Source of the DNA: Platerodrilus igneus
Taxonomy: Eukaryota > Arthropoda > Insecta > Coleoptera > Lycidae
NCBI GenBank assembly: GCA_036346225.1
Contig: JARFIW010001670.1
Span: 6,634,001-6,698,000, forward strand
Direction: 5' to 3'
Length of the DNA: 64,000 nucleotides
In this document: positions 21,150 through 31,984 of the stretch, piece after piece
Layout: each line of letters begins with the position of its first letter
How positions within the stretch are numbered: the stretch's first letter is position 1
Notes under the pieces: model-generated
The model's database searches: none
Told to the model about the DNA's origin: nothing
The model's input: the letters and a program-made list of their open reading frames with translations, nothing else
Program-made: the position numbers and the translations under genes

Positions 21150-24100
21150 TTAGGTAAGGAAATATGTTTTCGTTCCAGAGCATGTCCGAGAGGGTATGTC
21201 CCGTAGGATTGTCCTGTCCATTCCTAGGTCCTGTTGCAGTTCGGTGCAGTGGAACACCAGATGTTCCGGTGTCCCCATCTCACCACATGTGCAGTTGTTG
21301 TTGTCTTGGAAGTCGAAGCGGTTCCTGTAGGTTGGATAAGGGCCATGCCCCGTGAGAAAATGAATGAGCCCTTGTGAGGGGACCAAGTGGTGACAGTTTA
21401 GTCTGTCTCGGATGTTTGGGACTAGTGCGTATACCCTCCGCCCATTTGTGCTCTGGTTCCATCTATCTTGCCACTCGGTTAGTATTGTGTCCTGAATTTC
21501 CTTTTTTATCCGAATTTCTGACGTTACTTTTAGGATTTCCCGGACTTTTCTGGTTCGTTGTTTTTAACCAGTATGTCGCCGCTCTCTTCCTGATATACAG
21601 ATCAAGAGGAGGACTCTAATATCACATAGAGGGCGTCGTGTGATACGGTCCGGTATGCTCCAGTAAGTCTTATTAGTACCCCCCTTTGGATACTGTTGAC
21701 TTTTTGTTTGGGTTTTACTAGATGTAATCTGGTTGCCCAGGCGCTCGCTGCATGGCTTATTATTGCTGCAAGTACGCTGGATAAGTATAATCTTACACAG
21801 TTTAGGGAATATTGTACGTACGTTGTGCAAGAGTTGCTATGCATTGCATAGCTTTACTGGCACCTGCAGTCACTGTGGCAATGTGTTTTCATAGTTCAGT
21901 TTTTCATCAAGGGTTAGCCCTAGGTATTTGGCTTCCCGTGTTCTTCGTATTCTGCCTCTGTTCAGTTTAATGATAGGGTCTCTTTCTAGAGAACCTTTAA
22001 CTATCATATAAGTTGTTTTGTCATGTGCTATCGTCATCTTATTTGCGTTGCACCATTCTAGGGCTTTGTTCAATGCGGTGTTTGCATTGTGCTGTAGTTC
22101 ATTTCTGGAACCTCCTTCCACCACCAACAAGATGTCGTCCGCATAAGCTACTACGGACCTCACCTCATTTGCGGTTTCCAACTGCTCCAAAAGCTCCTCA
22201 GTCGCAATGTCCCAAAATATGGGACCGCAGACTGACCCCTGTGGGCATCCTTTGGTGATTGATTTTGTGATAGTTTTAGTACCAGACAATGTTACAAATC
22301 TATCCTGGCAATAGCTTCTGAAGGTATGATGTAGTTGTTTTGGACATTGTATTTCGATTAGCCTATGGAACAGTGTTGGCCACCATAAGTTGTTGAAGGC
22401 TCCTTCTATGTCTATCATGATTAAGGCCACGTATTTTTATTTGAAGTGATTGTAGAGTTTATGGCTTTGTTTACGGCATCTTCGGTTGATCGTCCTTGTC
22501 TAAATCCGTACTGCGCCGGGTGCATGCCTTTCGTCTTCCGATGTTCTTGCATTCTCGTACACAGTAGTCGCTCGAAAGTTTTCCCGAGCGAGTCTAGAAG
22601 GCAGATGGGGCGATACGAACCCGGATTTTCGGGTCTTTTTCTCGGTTTTTAGAGAGTATGATTACGTCTGCTTGCTTCCAGCAGTTTGGAAACTTTGTTT
22701 GTCTTAGACATTCGTTGTACAGTTTAGTAAGTTTCGGTGTGAGTTTGGTGTCTAGTGCCTTTGTAATTTCTGCCTGGATCCCGTCTGGCCCAGGAGCTTT
22801 TTGTTTTACTTGAACGGATAGCGTGTCTAATCTCGTCTTCAGTGAAAGGTGTTACGTCGTCCTGTGTTCTATTCCATGGTGTATTCCCATTCGCGTTTTG
22901 TTCGGTGACTCTTTGTCGTTTGCGTATTTGTTCTTGTGTGTCCTCTTCCCAGTTGTCATCAGGGAGGAGTGTATGTAGTAGTAATGTCGCGGTTTCAATC
23001 CAGTCTTTGGTTTCTGTTCCGTCGGGTTTGGTTAAAGTCGAGTACGTTGTCGGTGGTGCAATTTTCCTGATACTATCTTGTACGGTACCCCAAGCATCCG
23101 TCTGCAAATGTCTTTTGACGAAAGTGTCCCAGGATTTTCGTTTCATGTTGTATAGTTCCTGTTCGTATGTCGCCTTGCGTTGTCTGTAGTTGGTCAGCTG
23201 GAAGGCCCTTTCTGCCGGTGTTAGGGCTGCTTGATAGCGTCTCCTTGCCTTGCGAGCTTTGCTTTTCAGTATCTGGACCTCTGTGGTCCATTTTAGCGGT
23301 TTTGTGGAGCAGTTTGTCTTGTTTTAATGTTTGTTTCATAGTGTCTTTAATTGTTCTTGTTAGGGCTTGGGCGTAAGCGTGTACGTTGTCGTTGCGTTGG
23401 ATATCAGGGGCGGATTGAAGTTGTCCAGTAGTCTTTGCCAGTTGGCATTTTGTATATTGTATTTTAGTCTTTTTGCCAGTTTCCGCATGTAATGGTATGT
23501 TATCCTTGTGTATGTCAAAAGTTATGAGGTTGTGATCGCTTATTGTTAAGTTGTCATGTACCTTCCAGTTTTGTATGTGGGGTGCGCTAGTCCGTTTGCT
23601 ATTGTGACGTCAATGTTACTCTCTGCTCCTGCCCGATGGTTTCTGTGGGTGGGTGGATTGAAGGACAGTTCATCACTTCAAGCTGTAGCTCGTTGATCAT
23701 GTCCTCTACCCTCTCCCCACGCGCATCAGTGTTGCTACAGTGCCACATTGGGATTTTCCGTTTACATCTGCCATAAAAGTGCAGGCTGGTTTGAGTATGT
23801 ACGTGCAATGTTTTTAATGTTGGCGATGTATGGATCAGAGTCCAACCGAAATTGGAAGTATGTGTTGGTCAGTATCCAGTTGTGTATGTTTTGTCCGGAT
23901 ATTTCTAGACAGACGTTGTGTTCGTTCGTGTATCTTTGTATTGTGGTTGCTTGTATGTTAGGGTTGAATATTATAGTGGCTGCCATTGGTCTGTCTCCAT
24001 TACATATCTGTCTGGCTGTCGTTGGCATTCCCGGTAATTTTCCGTTTTTGCAGTATGGTTCTTGTATGCAGATTATATCTAGTCGCTGTGTTTCGTCCAA

Positions 24101-24323
24101 GTGTCTGATTTCCTGTGTTACGGTGGCGCTACGCATGGCGTTTAGCTGTCCAATTTTAATTGTGGTTTCCTATGCGTCTCAGTTTTGTTGTTCCGTTTCT
24201 CGTGTTTGCGGTCGGTATTGTTGTTTGGGATTGAGCGTCGATCTCAGCTGTCCGTGTTTCCAGTAGGTATGTCTTAGTTTGGATTCCTCGATAATTGTTG
24301 GTTGTGTGTGTGTTATTGTCCAT
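21150..24323 (-). pseudogene. ORF2 (endonuclease and reverse transcriptase) of the R1-clade element
   Basis: The putative start is at 24323 (MDNNTHTTNNYRG). The endonuclease is at about 24155-23600: QLNAMRSATV, DIICIQEPYCKNGKLPG, then DVNGKSPMWHC in another frame. A linker and fingers are at 23146-22724. The RT palm is at 22430-21870, with DIEGAFNNLWW, KGCPQGSVCGP and YADDILLVVEGG, so both catalytic aspartates are present. The thumb is at 21844-21600 (SAWATRL, GAYRTVSHDAL). The C-terminal Cys-His block is at 21386-21150. At least four frame breaks and a TAA near 24170 interrupt it. It nicks DNA and primes cDNA synthesis when intact. Confidence 0.85.
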
Positions 24324-25605
24324 AATCGGTTTTGTGTATAAGTCTGTCTAGTAGCATTTTATACGTCGGACAGTCCTTTGAGTTATCGGTACATTTTCGG
24401 TGTCTTTTGGCATGGAATGCAAGCTGGTTTCATTTCCCTTTTGGACAGTTTAACTTTTGTGTTTGGCATCTTGTTCCCCACAGTGGCTACAGGTGTCCGT
24501 CTGAAGTGGGCAGTATTTTGAGATATGCCCTAGATCCTGACATCTCATGCATCGTGGGACGACGAGATGATCTTTACTGTTATGCATCTGTATTCTATGT
24601 ATAACTTGTTTAGATTTATGAGCATATTACGTAGTTTATTGCTGACGGTTGCCACATGATGTACCGTGGGTTTGTCTTTTGGTCCAGTTTTGAAGCTGAG
24701 GACGAATTCTTTGTCGAATTCATTCCAACTTAACTTCTCTTCTAGGTTCTGCTTGTATATTAATGTTTTGACTTCTGATTCCTTTAGATACGTTGGGACA
24801 TCATACAATATCACCAATGGGTTTCTTTTCCGGGGTTTTCTACCTTTAATACCTCTGTAAGTTTACCATGTTGAAGTAGTTTCCTTGCTTCACTTTCATT
24901 ATCCGTGTCTATTATTAGAGTGTTATTGGTGTTTCGAATGTTTTTGATCTTAATGCCATCTGTTTTGGGGTTGATGGTTTTCATGAAGGTGTCCTGTATT
25001 TGTTTAATGGATTCCCCACGTACGGAAGTGATGAAAACTGTACCAGTTTGATTTGTCATTGCCCGTGTGATTGCGTCTTGTTTCGGTGGTTGAGGCCTTG
25101 TTAGTGCCGCAATGTTCGCGTATGTTGTCTTGGGTGTGATAGTTTCGATGTGTTGTGCGTTTTCGTGTGTGTGCTGTAATTTTAGGAGATGTTGGTTTTG
25201 GTTTTGTAATTGCGTGTTTTGCTCTCGTAATAGTTTATTTTCCCCAATCAGTTCTGCTTGGCAAAGTGCCCATTTTGCAATACGTTCCTTCAAGTCCTTC
25301 TTCATTCCTACTTTTAGACGGTTGGCGGTGTCCATTTCATTAGTTATGAACAGGTCCAGCTCCAGGTACATCCTGTAAAGTGGGTGTTCTGTTGAAATGT
25401 CGTTGGTTCCTTGCTTTGGTTCCATTATTCTTTTTGTTGTTGCTTCTGTTGGATTTGGTGTTTCGCAGTTGTTTCCTATTTTAGCTGTGATAATGACGGC
25501 AGCATTCTCGGTGGTTTTTGCGGTTTTTGTTTCCAGATCCGGTGTTAACTCTGTGTTTAGGTCGCTATCACTACCTCCCCGCCTAGGAGAGTGTCCTACC
25601 GGCAT
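24313..25605 (-). pseudogene. ORF1 (gag-like protein) of the R1-clade element
   Basis: It starts at ATG 25605 (MPVGHSPRRGG). The first 264 codons include a Gln/Asn-rich coiled-coil-like stretch (ELIGENKLLREQNTQLQ). One frame change near 24815 joins it to the next 90 codons (VILYDVPTYLKESEV, an RRM-like fold region by analogy with other ORF1s). Then come the knuckles CMRCQDLGHISKYC, CSHCGEQDAKHK...C and CIPCQKRH...C, with a second frame break between them. It should bind the element RNA. It ends at TAA 24313-24315, overlapping the ORF2 start ATG (24321-24323) by 11 nt. The frame breaks could be mutations or sequence errors. Confidence 0.8.
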
Positions 25606-26280
25606 TTAGTAGTTTTTGAATTATGCACTACTTAATTTTTAAGTAATAAGTTTTGTTTAGATTTTTTAAATCGTTCTACTTATTATTCTAGTTCCTGTGT
25701 GTGTTTTATATTGCGTACGCTTGACCTTGTTACTACATTATGAATGCAGCGTATTCACTTCTGTTTCAATAAATAAAATTTTGTTATTATTTCACTGTGT
25801 TTGCGGTTATTAATAAGGAAGTTAAATGGTTTGAAGGTTACTGTTACAATTCCGTGCAAAGTGTTCCTTATACGTAATAGCGTACAAATACCATTTGATT
25901 AATTAAATATAGTTAAGTAATTTTTCTTGCACAGTTTAACTGACCTAATTTCCAGCTTGAGTTCAGTAATTTTCTTCTATTTTTAACCACATTTGCTATT
26001 TTTTAACAGGAAACTAAGAATTTACTTACAAGTCTTTGTTTCTTGAGGTTCACTTGATTTACTTTTATTGCGTAATTTGAACGGTTCCAAGACTCACGAA
26101 ATCACAAAATTTTGAAATTTTAAATTTGTTTTTAATTTTGTTTACTTAGAAGTTCGTGAAAATGATATAACTTAATTTTGAATATGTCAAAAATTACAAC
26201 TATAACTAATAAATTAAATAATTTTAACAGCCACTACATTTCACGTCTGCTCTGCTTGAACGTTACTACTATACTCAAAC
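25606..26280. other. 5' flank of the R1-clade element and AT-rich DNA
   Basis: The 5' UTR of the element probably occupies the first 100-200 bases. An AATAAA on the plus strand near 25770 has no linked gene. Nothing else is recognised. Confidence 0.35.
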
Positions 26281-27335
26281 GTGTGGTCCTTCTTTTCTCT
26301 TCTGATCTATAGTGTATTGTAGTTTATGGTGATGGTTTTATGTACTATTGCTGCAGCCTACGATTGGCTGCCTTATAGTTTGGAATTTTGATATGCTTTT
26401 CTGTCATATAACTCTGTCAATTGTCATGTCAGTATTTGATATTTTTGAAGGTAATTGTTTCATTCCATTTAAAATAATTAAAAGAAAAAGGAAAACTTGT
26501 TTTAGATGTGGTTATAATTAGAGCTGGACTTTTATATCAGTTAGTCTGGTATCAGTCGCCGAAGTCATGCCTAGTTGAAGGGAATATTGTGCTTCTATTA
26601 CATCATTTGGTGGATATTTTACAGTACGTCCTGTTTAGTTTAATTTACTACCCTTTGATTGTTGGTGAATTAGTAATTAATGTTTTGGTGTAAAAATCGT
26701 CGTAGACAGGTTTTAGTTGATGTTTATAAGCTTCCAAAAGACCTGATTTTTCAGCAGGTGATTAAATTCGTTCTGTGAGAAATAAATTTCTCACTAAATC
26801 CCAACAAGGGAATTACAATTCATTAAAGCAGAGACGTTGTAACACCATACAGGAACATATGCTCTACGCTTGTGATCAAACCAGACACATATTTGATTCA
26901 ATTCGCATAAAGCATCGTTAATCAATAACCCACCATCAGTCAAAGGGTAATAAATCAAACTAAACGTGAGATACTATAAAATATCTACCAAGTGATGAAA
27001 CAGAAGCACAATATTCCCTTCAACTTGGTCCGACTTCGGCGATTGATACCAGACTAACTGATGTAAAAGTCGAAAGTACCACATTATCATCAACTCTAAT
27101 AATAACCACAAAAGCAAGTTTTTCTTTTAATTATTTTAAATGGAATAACACAATTACCTTCAAAAATATTAAATATTGACCAGTCCATCGGCAGAATAAC
27201 ATGACAGAAAAGCATATCAAAAATTCTATACTACAGAACAAACAATCGTGGCCTGCAGCAATAGTACATAGTATCATCACTCTAAACGATAATACATGAT
27301 ACATCAGAATAAGAAAAGGAGATTACAGGCGATAT
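26281..27335. repeat. Long imperfect inverted repeat (arms ~410 bp, spacer ~230 bp)
   Basis: The left arm, about 26281-26695, is the imperfect reverse complement of about 26925-27335. The best block is perfect over 23-24 bases (26573-26596 against 27002-27025). Others include AGAAAAGCATATCAAAA and ATTATTTTAAATGGAAT on the right, matched on the left. Arms differ by many substitutions and small gaps. An exact 18-bp palindrome, TGAGAAATAAATTTCTCA, lies in the spacer at 26776-26793. No transposase or target duplication was found. A transcript through it would fold into a long hairpin. Confidence 0.75.
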
Positions 27336-27499
27336 GGTACAGATATAAGAAGTCGTTACCTTAACGCGCTTCGAGTGAAATACGAGTGATTATTAGACAG
27401 TGGACATACGACAAAGGAACTCGAAACAGTCGGCGACAGGTCCGCAACTTAATTCGTGCTGTCAGTTTCGCCTACGTTTTGCAGGCCCATCAATTTGGG

Positions 27500-28070
27500 C
27501 ATTGCAATTTTTCTATAAAATAAGACTAAAATATGCCTCTATGGTATCAACCGAAAAAAGAAAGTGTCATGGAGAGAAGATAGCGATTTGTATTGAAGAG
27601 AAAATTGGCCATGGAAGTGATTCCTGCATGATTTGGGAGTCCAATTTTTCTGAGAGCCGAATCAACCGTGTTTTCAACATTAGGGGGGTGCATCATCACG
27701 AAATGGAGGGCTTTGACAGATTCTAGGTTAATTGAAAGGATTATAGCAGTTCATGTCGATTATATTGGAGTCGAATTTATTTTCATGAGTGTCAGTGCGA
27801 AACCATACCGTCATACTCGTCTTAGATTACATTGAAGAAGTTGGTTTTAAGGTTGTGGACACGCAAGCATGCAGTTCCGATCTACACTCCATTGAACATT
27901 ATTGGACGGGTTAAAACGAAGAATTCGTGGTAGAATTTTATCTCAACTTTGATCCTAGAGCTTATTGTTGCAATAAATTTAGAATAGTTTATTATTCGAC
28001 AAAAAATGATACGGAATTTGATTAGATCTGTGCTTAATCGTATGCTCGAAGTTATAGATTGTTAGCAGAC
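27500..28070 (+). pseudogene. Tc1-like transposase relic (C-terminal half)
   Basis: Blocks in shifting frames follow the Tc1 order. An ENY/GSxMxW-like region is GHGSDSCMIWES (about 27610). Next is RLIERIIAVHVDYIGVEFIFM, where the following DNARPH position reads SVSAKPY, so the second catalytic Asp is lost. Then come YIEEVGFKVVD and SSDLHSIEHYW (27830-27905), keeping the final Glu of DD34E. KRRIRGRI and NLIRSVLNRMLEVID finish it at about 28063. It is dead. Its terminal repeats are not evident. Confidence 0.75.
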
Positions 28071-28149
28071 GTTAAAAACTTGTTTACAATCTTAAAAACC
28101 CAGACAAACATCAGAAAGGGGAAAACATTTATAAACAGCTGCGAATTGA

Positions 28150-28498
28150 CCAGAAATTCATTCCAACAGCAGACCTCGCGAAATCAACATCTACCTACCT
28201 TCGCCTCCGGGCGAAATAAGCTGAGCGTCGGAACGGTGACAGCTCGAGGAAGTTTTCCAGCTATGCAGGGCGCCAAGGAATGGGGACACAACCGAAATCG
28301 TTGGGGATGCACATCCGTAAGTTCTGTTCGACGAGCTACCTGACGATGGAGTGGCTTGTGGCGAATAGCCATCCAACTAGCCAACCACAGGCTGGTAGAC
28401 CGAGGATTTGGATATTGTATAGTTGGAGAGCGACTAAGAGGAAGATCCGCGAAGTTACTCACCCCATCTACCAACCGCAAAAACACGAGAAAATCTGA
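28150..28498. other. GC-richer patch with open frames on both strands, unassigned
   Basis: This 350-bp patch is clearly richer in G and C than the flanks. It is open for 94 codons on plus (28059-28343) and 100 on minus (28486-28184). One plus frame also contains LFDELPDDG. I do not recognise any product. Its composition suggests a former coding exon or an inserted element piece. Confidence 0.4.
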
Positions 28499-29009
28499 AA
28501 CGACACAATCAATTAAATTAACGCTGTAAAAGAAAGGATTTTGGAGGTCCAGGATCGACTGAGCTGAACTAGAAATTCAGTTCTCGTCGAGGAAACAATA
28601 CTCACTAATTGTTTGTGATTGGAATTCAAGTATACAGTATTACGCTACAAGCTGCGTTATTAAATCACTTTACACCGACCAGCAATTTTTGATCCTGGTT
28701 GACACACATCTCTTATTATACACGCTGATGATATTTATCCCGGTTCCTTGCTATATTTATCATTACACCACCAGTAATTCGTACTCTGGTGGCACAGAAT
28801 AAACTCTCCGTAGATTAAGCTTGTATATGTATTGCGAAATAGGCTACACCTATATTTGTAAATAATTGCGTTATATTCTTTTTTAAGATGGTTGTTATCT
28901 ATTCTTTTTGCTTGCTTGTATATAGGCATATACAAACGTTGTTCTTGGTTGTGCTTATTAACACGCCCTCCTGTTAAATCATGTAAATACCAGTATTTTA
29001 TTAATTACT
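28499..29009. other. AT-rich spacer
   Basis: No motif, repeat boundary or coding block is seen before the 5'-truncated RTE copy that begins near 29010. Confidence 0.35.
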
Positions 29010-30336
29010 CTATAGATTAAAATAGATTTCGAAAAAAAGATTATTATCCCAATCCCAAAAAAGTCAGGAGCTGATAGGTGTGAGAATTTTAGAACGGTTA
29101 GTTTAACTTCTCATGCTTCCAAAATACTAACAATAATAATTAAAAATAGAGTAGAAGCTTTGACTGAGAATTATTTAGGCGAAAACCAATATGGTTTTCG
29201 TAAAGACAGAGGGACTAGAAAACCGATACTAATGATTAGGGTAATTATCGAAAAAAGGTTACAAAAAAATAAAAAGACTCATTTCGCGTTTGTAGATTTA
29301 GAAAAAGCATTTGATAGGGTTAATTGGATTGTTATGTTCAGAGTTTTGCAAAAAATAGGAATCTCTCATAGGGATAGAAAAATTATTTACAGTCTATATA
29401 AAAACAAAAGCGTAGTAATTAGATTTGATGAAATAGAAAAGGAAGCTAAGATTAGAAATGGTGTTAGACAGGGTTGTATACTGTCTCCGTTGATTTTTAA
29501 TGTTTATATCGAGGAAGCTTTAAACTTAGCCAGAGAGAGAAAAGAGATAGGTGTTAGTGTACAGGGACAGAAAATAGACATGTTACGTTTTGCAGATGAT
29601 ATCACCATTATAGCAGAGTCTAGAAAAGAGTTAGGAGAGTTTTTAAATACTTTAGAGGAGATACTACAGAGTAACTATAGTATGAGAATTAACTCGGTAA
29701 AGACAAAGATAATGACAAGTGAGTTACAGCCTAGTTCTTAACCAAAATTAAAAATAGGTAATACCTAGTTAGAGGAGGTAGATGAATTTTGCTATTTAGG
29801 TAGTATAATTACAAAGGATGGGCTTAGCAGAAGGGATATAGTAGCTAGAATAACTCAAGCTAGAAAAATGTTTTTAAAAAACAAAAACTTACTAATAGCT
29901 AATAGTATTAGTTTAGATAATAGAAAAAGTTTCTTAAAGTCGTACGTATGGAGCGTTCTACTATACGGTAGTGAGACTTGGACAATTAAAGAAGTAGATA
30001 AGAGAAGCTTTTGAAACTTGGTGTTATAGGAGAATGTTAAAGATTAGTTGGACAGATAGAGTAACAAACGAGGAAGTTTATAGAAGGATAGGTGAGGAAC
30101 CCTGTATGTGGAAACAATTAAAGGTCAGAGATAGAATGATAGGGCACCAGTTAAGACATGAGGGACTATTTAGTAAAGTCTTAGATTATAGACTACCAAA
30201 TAAAAATAGAGTAGGAAGGTCTAGACAAAGCTATATTAGTCAAATTATTAGAGATTTTGGTTGTGAAGGATATGTAGATCTTTTTAGACTAGCTCAGAAT
30301 AGAAAAGAATTTAGAGCTGCGTCAAACCGACTTTAA
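29010..30336 (+). pseudogene. RTE-like reverse transcriptase, 5'-truncated, few breaks
   Basis: It begins inside the pol frame (IIIPIPKKSGADRCENFRTV). The RT core is continuous through FVDLEKAFDRVNW (first Asp), GVRQGCILSPLIFN and MLRFADDITIIAES (FADD box intact) to about 29741, where a TAA interrupts. LEEVDEFCYLGS, YGSETWTIKEV, WCYRRMLKISWTDRVTNEEV and the C-terminal block LFRLAQNRKEFRAASNRL follow, with one frame change near 30015. The stop is at 30334-30336. The start in mid-protein with an intact 3' end is the usual result of incomplete target-primed reverse transcription. It is much less decayed than the fossils at 2 and 11 kb. Confidence 0.85.
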
Positions 30337-30428
30337 GTAAGTTCCTAAACAAAACAAAAAGAATAAGTAAATAAAAATCAGTTAACTAAATGTCACCATG
30401 ACATAACTCACAATTAGTTAGCGGCCTG

Positions 30429-31198
30429 CAGGCCAATTCTTGACATTCTTCTTTAAGATACGTATTCGCTACGTAGCGAATGCTGTCTAGCGACGATTTT
30501 ATTAGGAACATATTCTTGACGGGTATTCGTTGAAGCATTCGCAACACCTTAAAGTATGCGATTAAGAAATATTGCAACATCGCAGATGAGGAACGTTTTT
30601 TATAATTTTGTACGTTTCGCATACAACATTTGACGTTAATAGCGAGTTGACATTAAGTTCACATTTTTATTCTTCTTGAATTTTAAAACAATAATGCAGA
30701 GGAAGAAGACTCGTGGCCAAAAAATCTAAAAAAGTCAAACGAAAATGATGGTAGACTATTTATCAAAGAAGCCGGAATTAATTAGAGGGTCATATACGTC
30801 TCCAAATCATCAGATAAGTAAGTAACTAACTCTTTTGGTAGCCAAAACGTCTTAAGGAATGCATCATCATTTATACTTAAGAATGGATTTATAGGATTTT
30901 GCGGAATTCTATAGGTATCTACATTTCTTTCTGCCAATTCTAGATGTTCTATTAACATTACGTTTGCGTTAAACAAATTGTCCATATTTTTCAAACGTCA
31001 AACAATGACAATGTTTACATTACACAACATTAATTTTATAAGTTACCATCTGTAACAGCTTATAAAGCCCGCTCGCTGTGTAGCGAATAGAAAATAGCGA
31101 GTTCGCTTGTCAACGACTGACCAAGAATAATATTTGGTTGCGTTCGCTAGTAAGCGTGCAACCTTGGCGTTAGCGAACGGTCAAGAATTGACCCCCTG
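30429..31198. mobile_element. PIF/Harbinger-like non-autonomous element
   Basis: Inverted ends GGCCAATTCTTGAC (30431-30444) and GTCAAGAATTGACC (31180-31193) match at 13 of 14 positions. Comparison with the intact repeat unit at 31256-31340 places the insertion between GCGGCCTG and GGCATG, with CTG as a possible 3-bp target duplication. The exact edges are uncertain by a few bases. A Harbinger-type transposase scrap lies inside, and 3-bp duplications fit that superfamily. The interior contains several GCTAGCGAA/TAGCGAA-like motifs in both orientations. Confidence 0.6.
30782..30994 (-). pseudogene. Harbinger-type transposase N-terminal scrap
   Basis: The minus strand starts MKNMDNLFNANVML. It then reads NPINPFLSINDDAFLKTFW and LPKELVTYLSDDLETYM. 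This matches the general form of the HARBI1-like N-terminus: a proline-flanked NPF, an acidic DxxFLxxFRL helix, then KELVxYLxxDLxxY. It stops there and the DDE nuclease domain is absent. It supports the class of the surrounding element but is too short for certainty. Confidence 0.45.
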
Positions 31199-31479
31199 GC
31201 ATGTTGGTAGCGATTCGTTGCTTAAGCCTTACCATAACATATAATTTAATAAACGTCACCATGACATAACTCAGAATTAGGTAGCGGTCTGGCATGTTGG
31301 CAGCGATTCGTTGCTTAAGCCTTACCATAACATATAATTTAACACTTTTCCTTTTTTGAAGCGGATAACCAGGTTATATTTCATTTCCTTATAAATGGTA
31401 ATCATGTAAACATGTTAGAGTTCTTTAACAACCATCAGGTTGCTAATATCTATGTAGAGCCAGGTGGATAGGAAAAAGA

Positions 31480-31645
31480 TAGAAGGATATAGGAAGACCT
31501 AGACCAAGCTATATTAGTCAAATTATTAGAAATTTAGGTTGTGAAGGGTATGTAGAGCTTTTTAGATTAGCACAGAATAGAAAAGAAGTTTGAGCTACGT
31601 CAAACCGACTTTAAGTAAGGTCGAAAACAAAATGATGATGATAAG
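31480..31645 (+). mobile_element. RTE-like 3'-end insertion with GAT-type tail
   Basis: The last ~45 codons of the RTE-like protein (RPRPSYISQIIRNLGCEGYVE-like, then LFRLAQNRKE) end in CAAACCGACTTTAAGTAAG, as in the copy ending at 30336. A short ATGATGATGATAAG tail follows at 31632-31645. Short microsatellite tails are a known trait of RTE-clade insertions. It is a heavily 5'-truncated sister of the 29-30 kb copy. Confidence 0.7.
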
Positions 31646-31764
31646 ATTAAAATAATTGAGCGTGTGTTTTATTTGTGTTTATTAACACGCCTTTATGTTA
31701 ATCATATACATTTTTATGCTATATTCTCATTAACTCCCTTAGACGATTACTATACGTTTTTGCT

Positions 31765-31838
31765 TTGTGTGTGCGTGCGGGTGTGCGCGCCGCGCGAGTG
31801 CGTGCGGTGTGCGCGCCGCGCGAGTGCGTGCGTGCGTA
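31765..31838. repeat. GC-rich tandem repeat
   Basis: The unit GTGTGCGCGCCGCGCGAGTGCGTGCG occurs twice in tandem between GTGC runs. The overlapping open frames with repeated RRASAC-like peptides are artefacts of it. Confidence 0.75.
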
Positions 31839-31984
31839 TATTTTATTGCTTATGTATATCTTGAATTATATGTTGCAGTAGTGTATCTTGCAAGATACCA
31901 TCATGTGTTCCGGTATCAAGAGCATTGTTCAAAATTAGTGTTACTTTCATTAATTGTTCATAAACAATTGCTCGTATAGTAATA

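Larger units (their letters stand above)
21150..25605 (-). mobile_element. R1-clade non-LTR retrotransposon, nearly complete, frameshifted
   Basis: A 4.5-kb element reads right to left. It holds a gag-like ORF1 with three CCHC zinc knuckles, then ORF2 with an APE endonuclease, reverse transcriptase and a C-terminal Cys/His region. The endonuclease start (QLNAMRS...IICIQEPY), the RT motif GCPQGSVCGPIFWDI and the tail LTGHGPY...CTCGEMGTPEHLVFHC are R1-clade features. The coding strand is A/C rich, unlike its surroundings, so its edges are easy to see. Several one-base frame breaks interrupt both ORFs. Its 3' side faces a CA-rich array, as seen in microsatellite-targeting R1 relatives. Confidence 0.85.
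30397..31340. repeat. ~95-bp direct repeat, one copy interrupted
   Basis: A unit reading CACCATGACATAACTC...TTAGCGG(C/T)CTGGCATGTTGG...CTTACCATAACATATAATTTAA occurs at 31256-31340 whole. A second copy is split into 30397-30428 and 31196-31253. The split is where the MITE below sits, so the downstream copy acts as the empty site. Confidence 0.75.

Noticed and set aside
22013..25609. Plus-strand open frames across the R1-type element
   Set aside because: The minus strand carries all recognisable gag, endonuclease and RT motifs. The plus frames are Cys/Val-rich complements of an A/C-rich coding strand.
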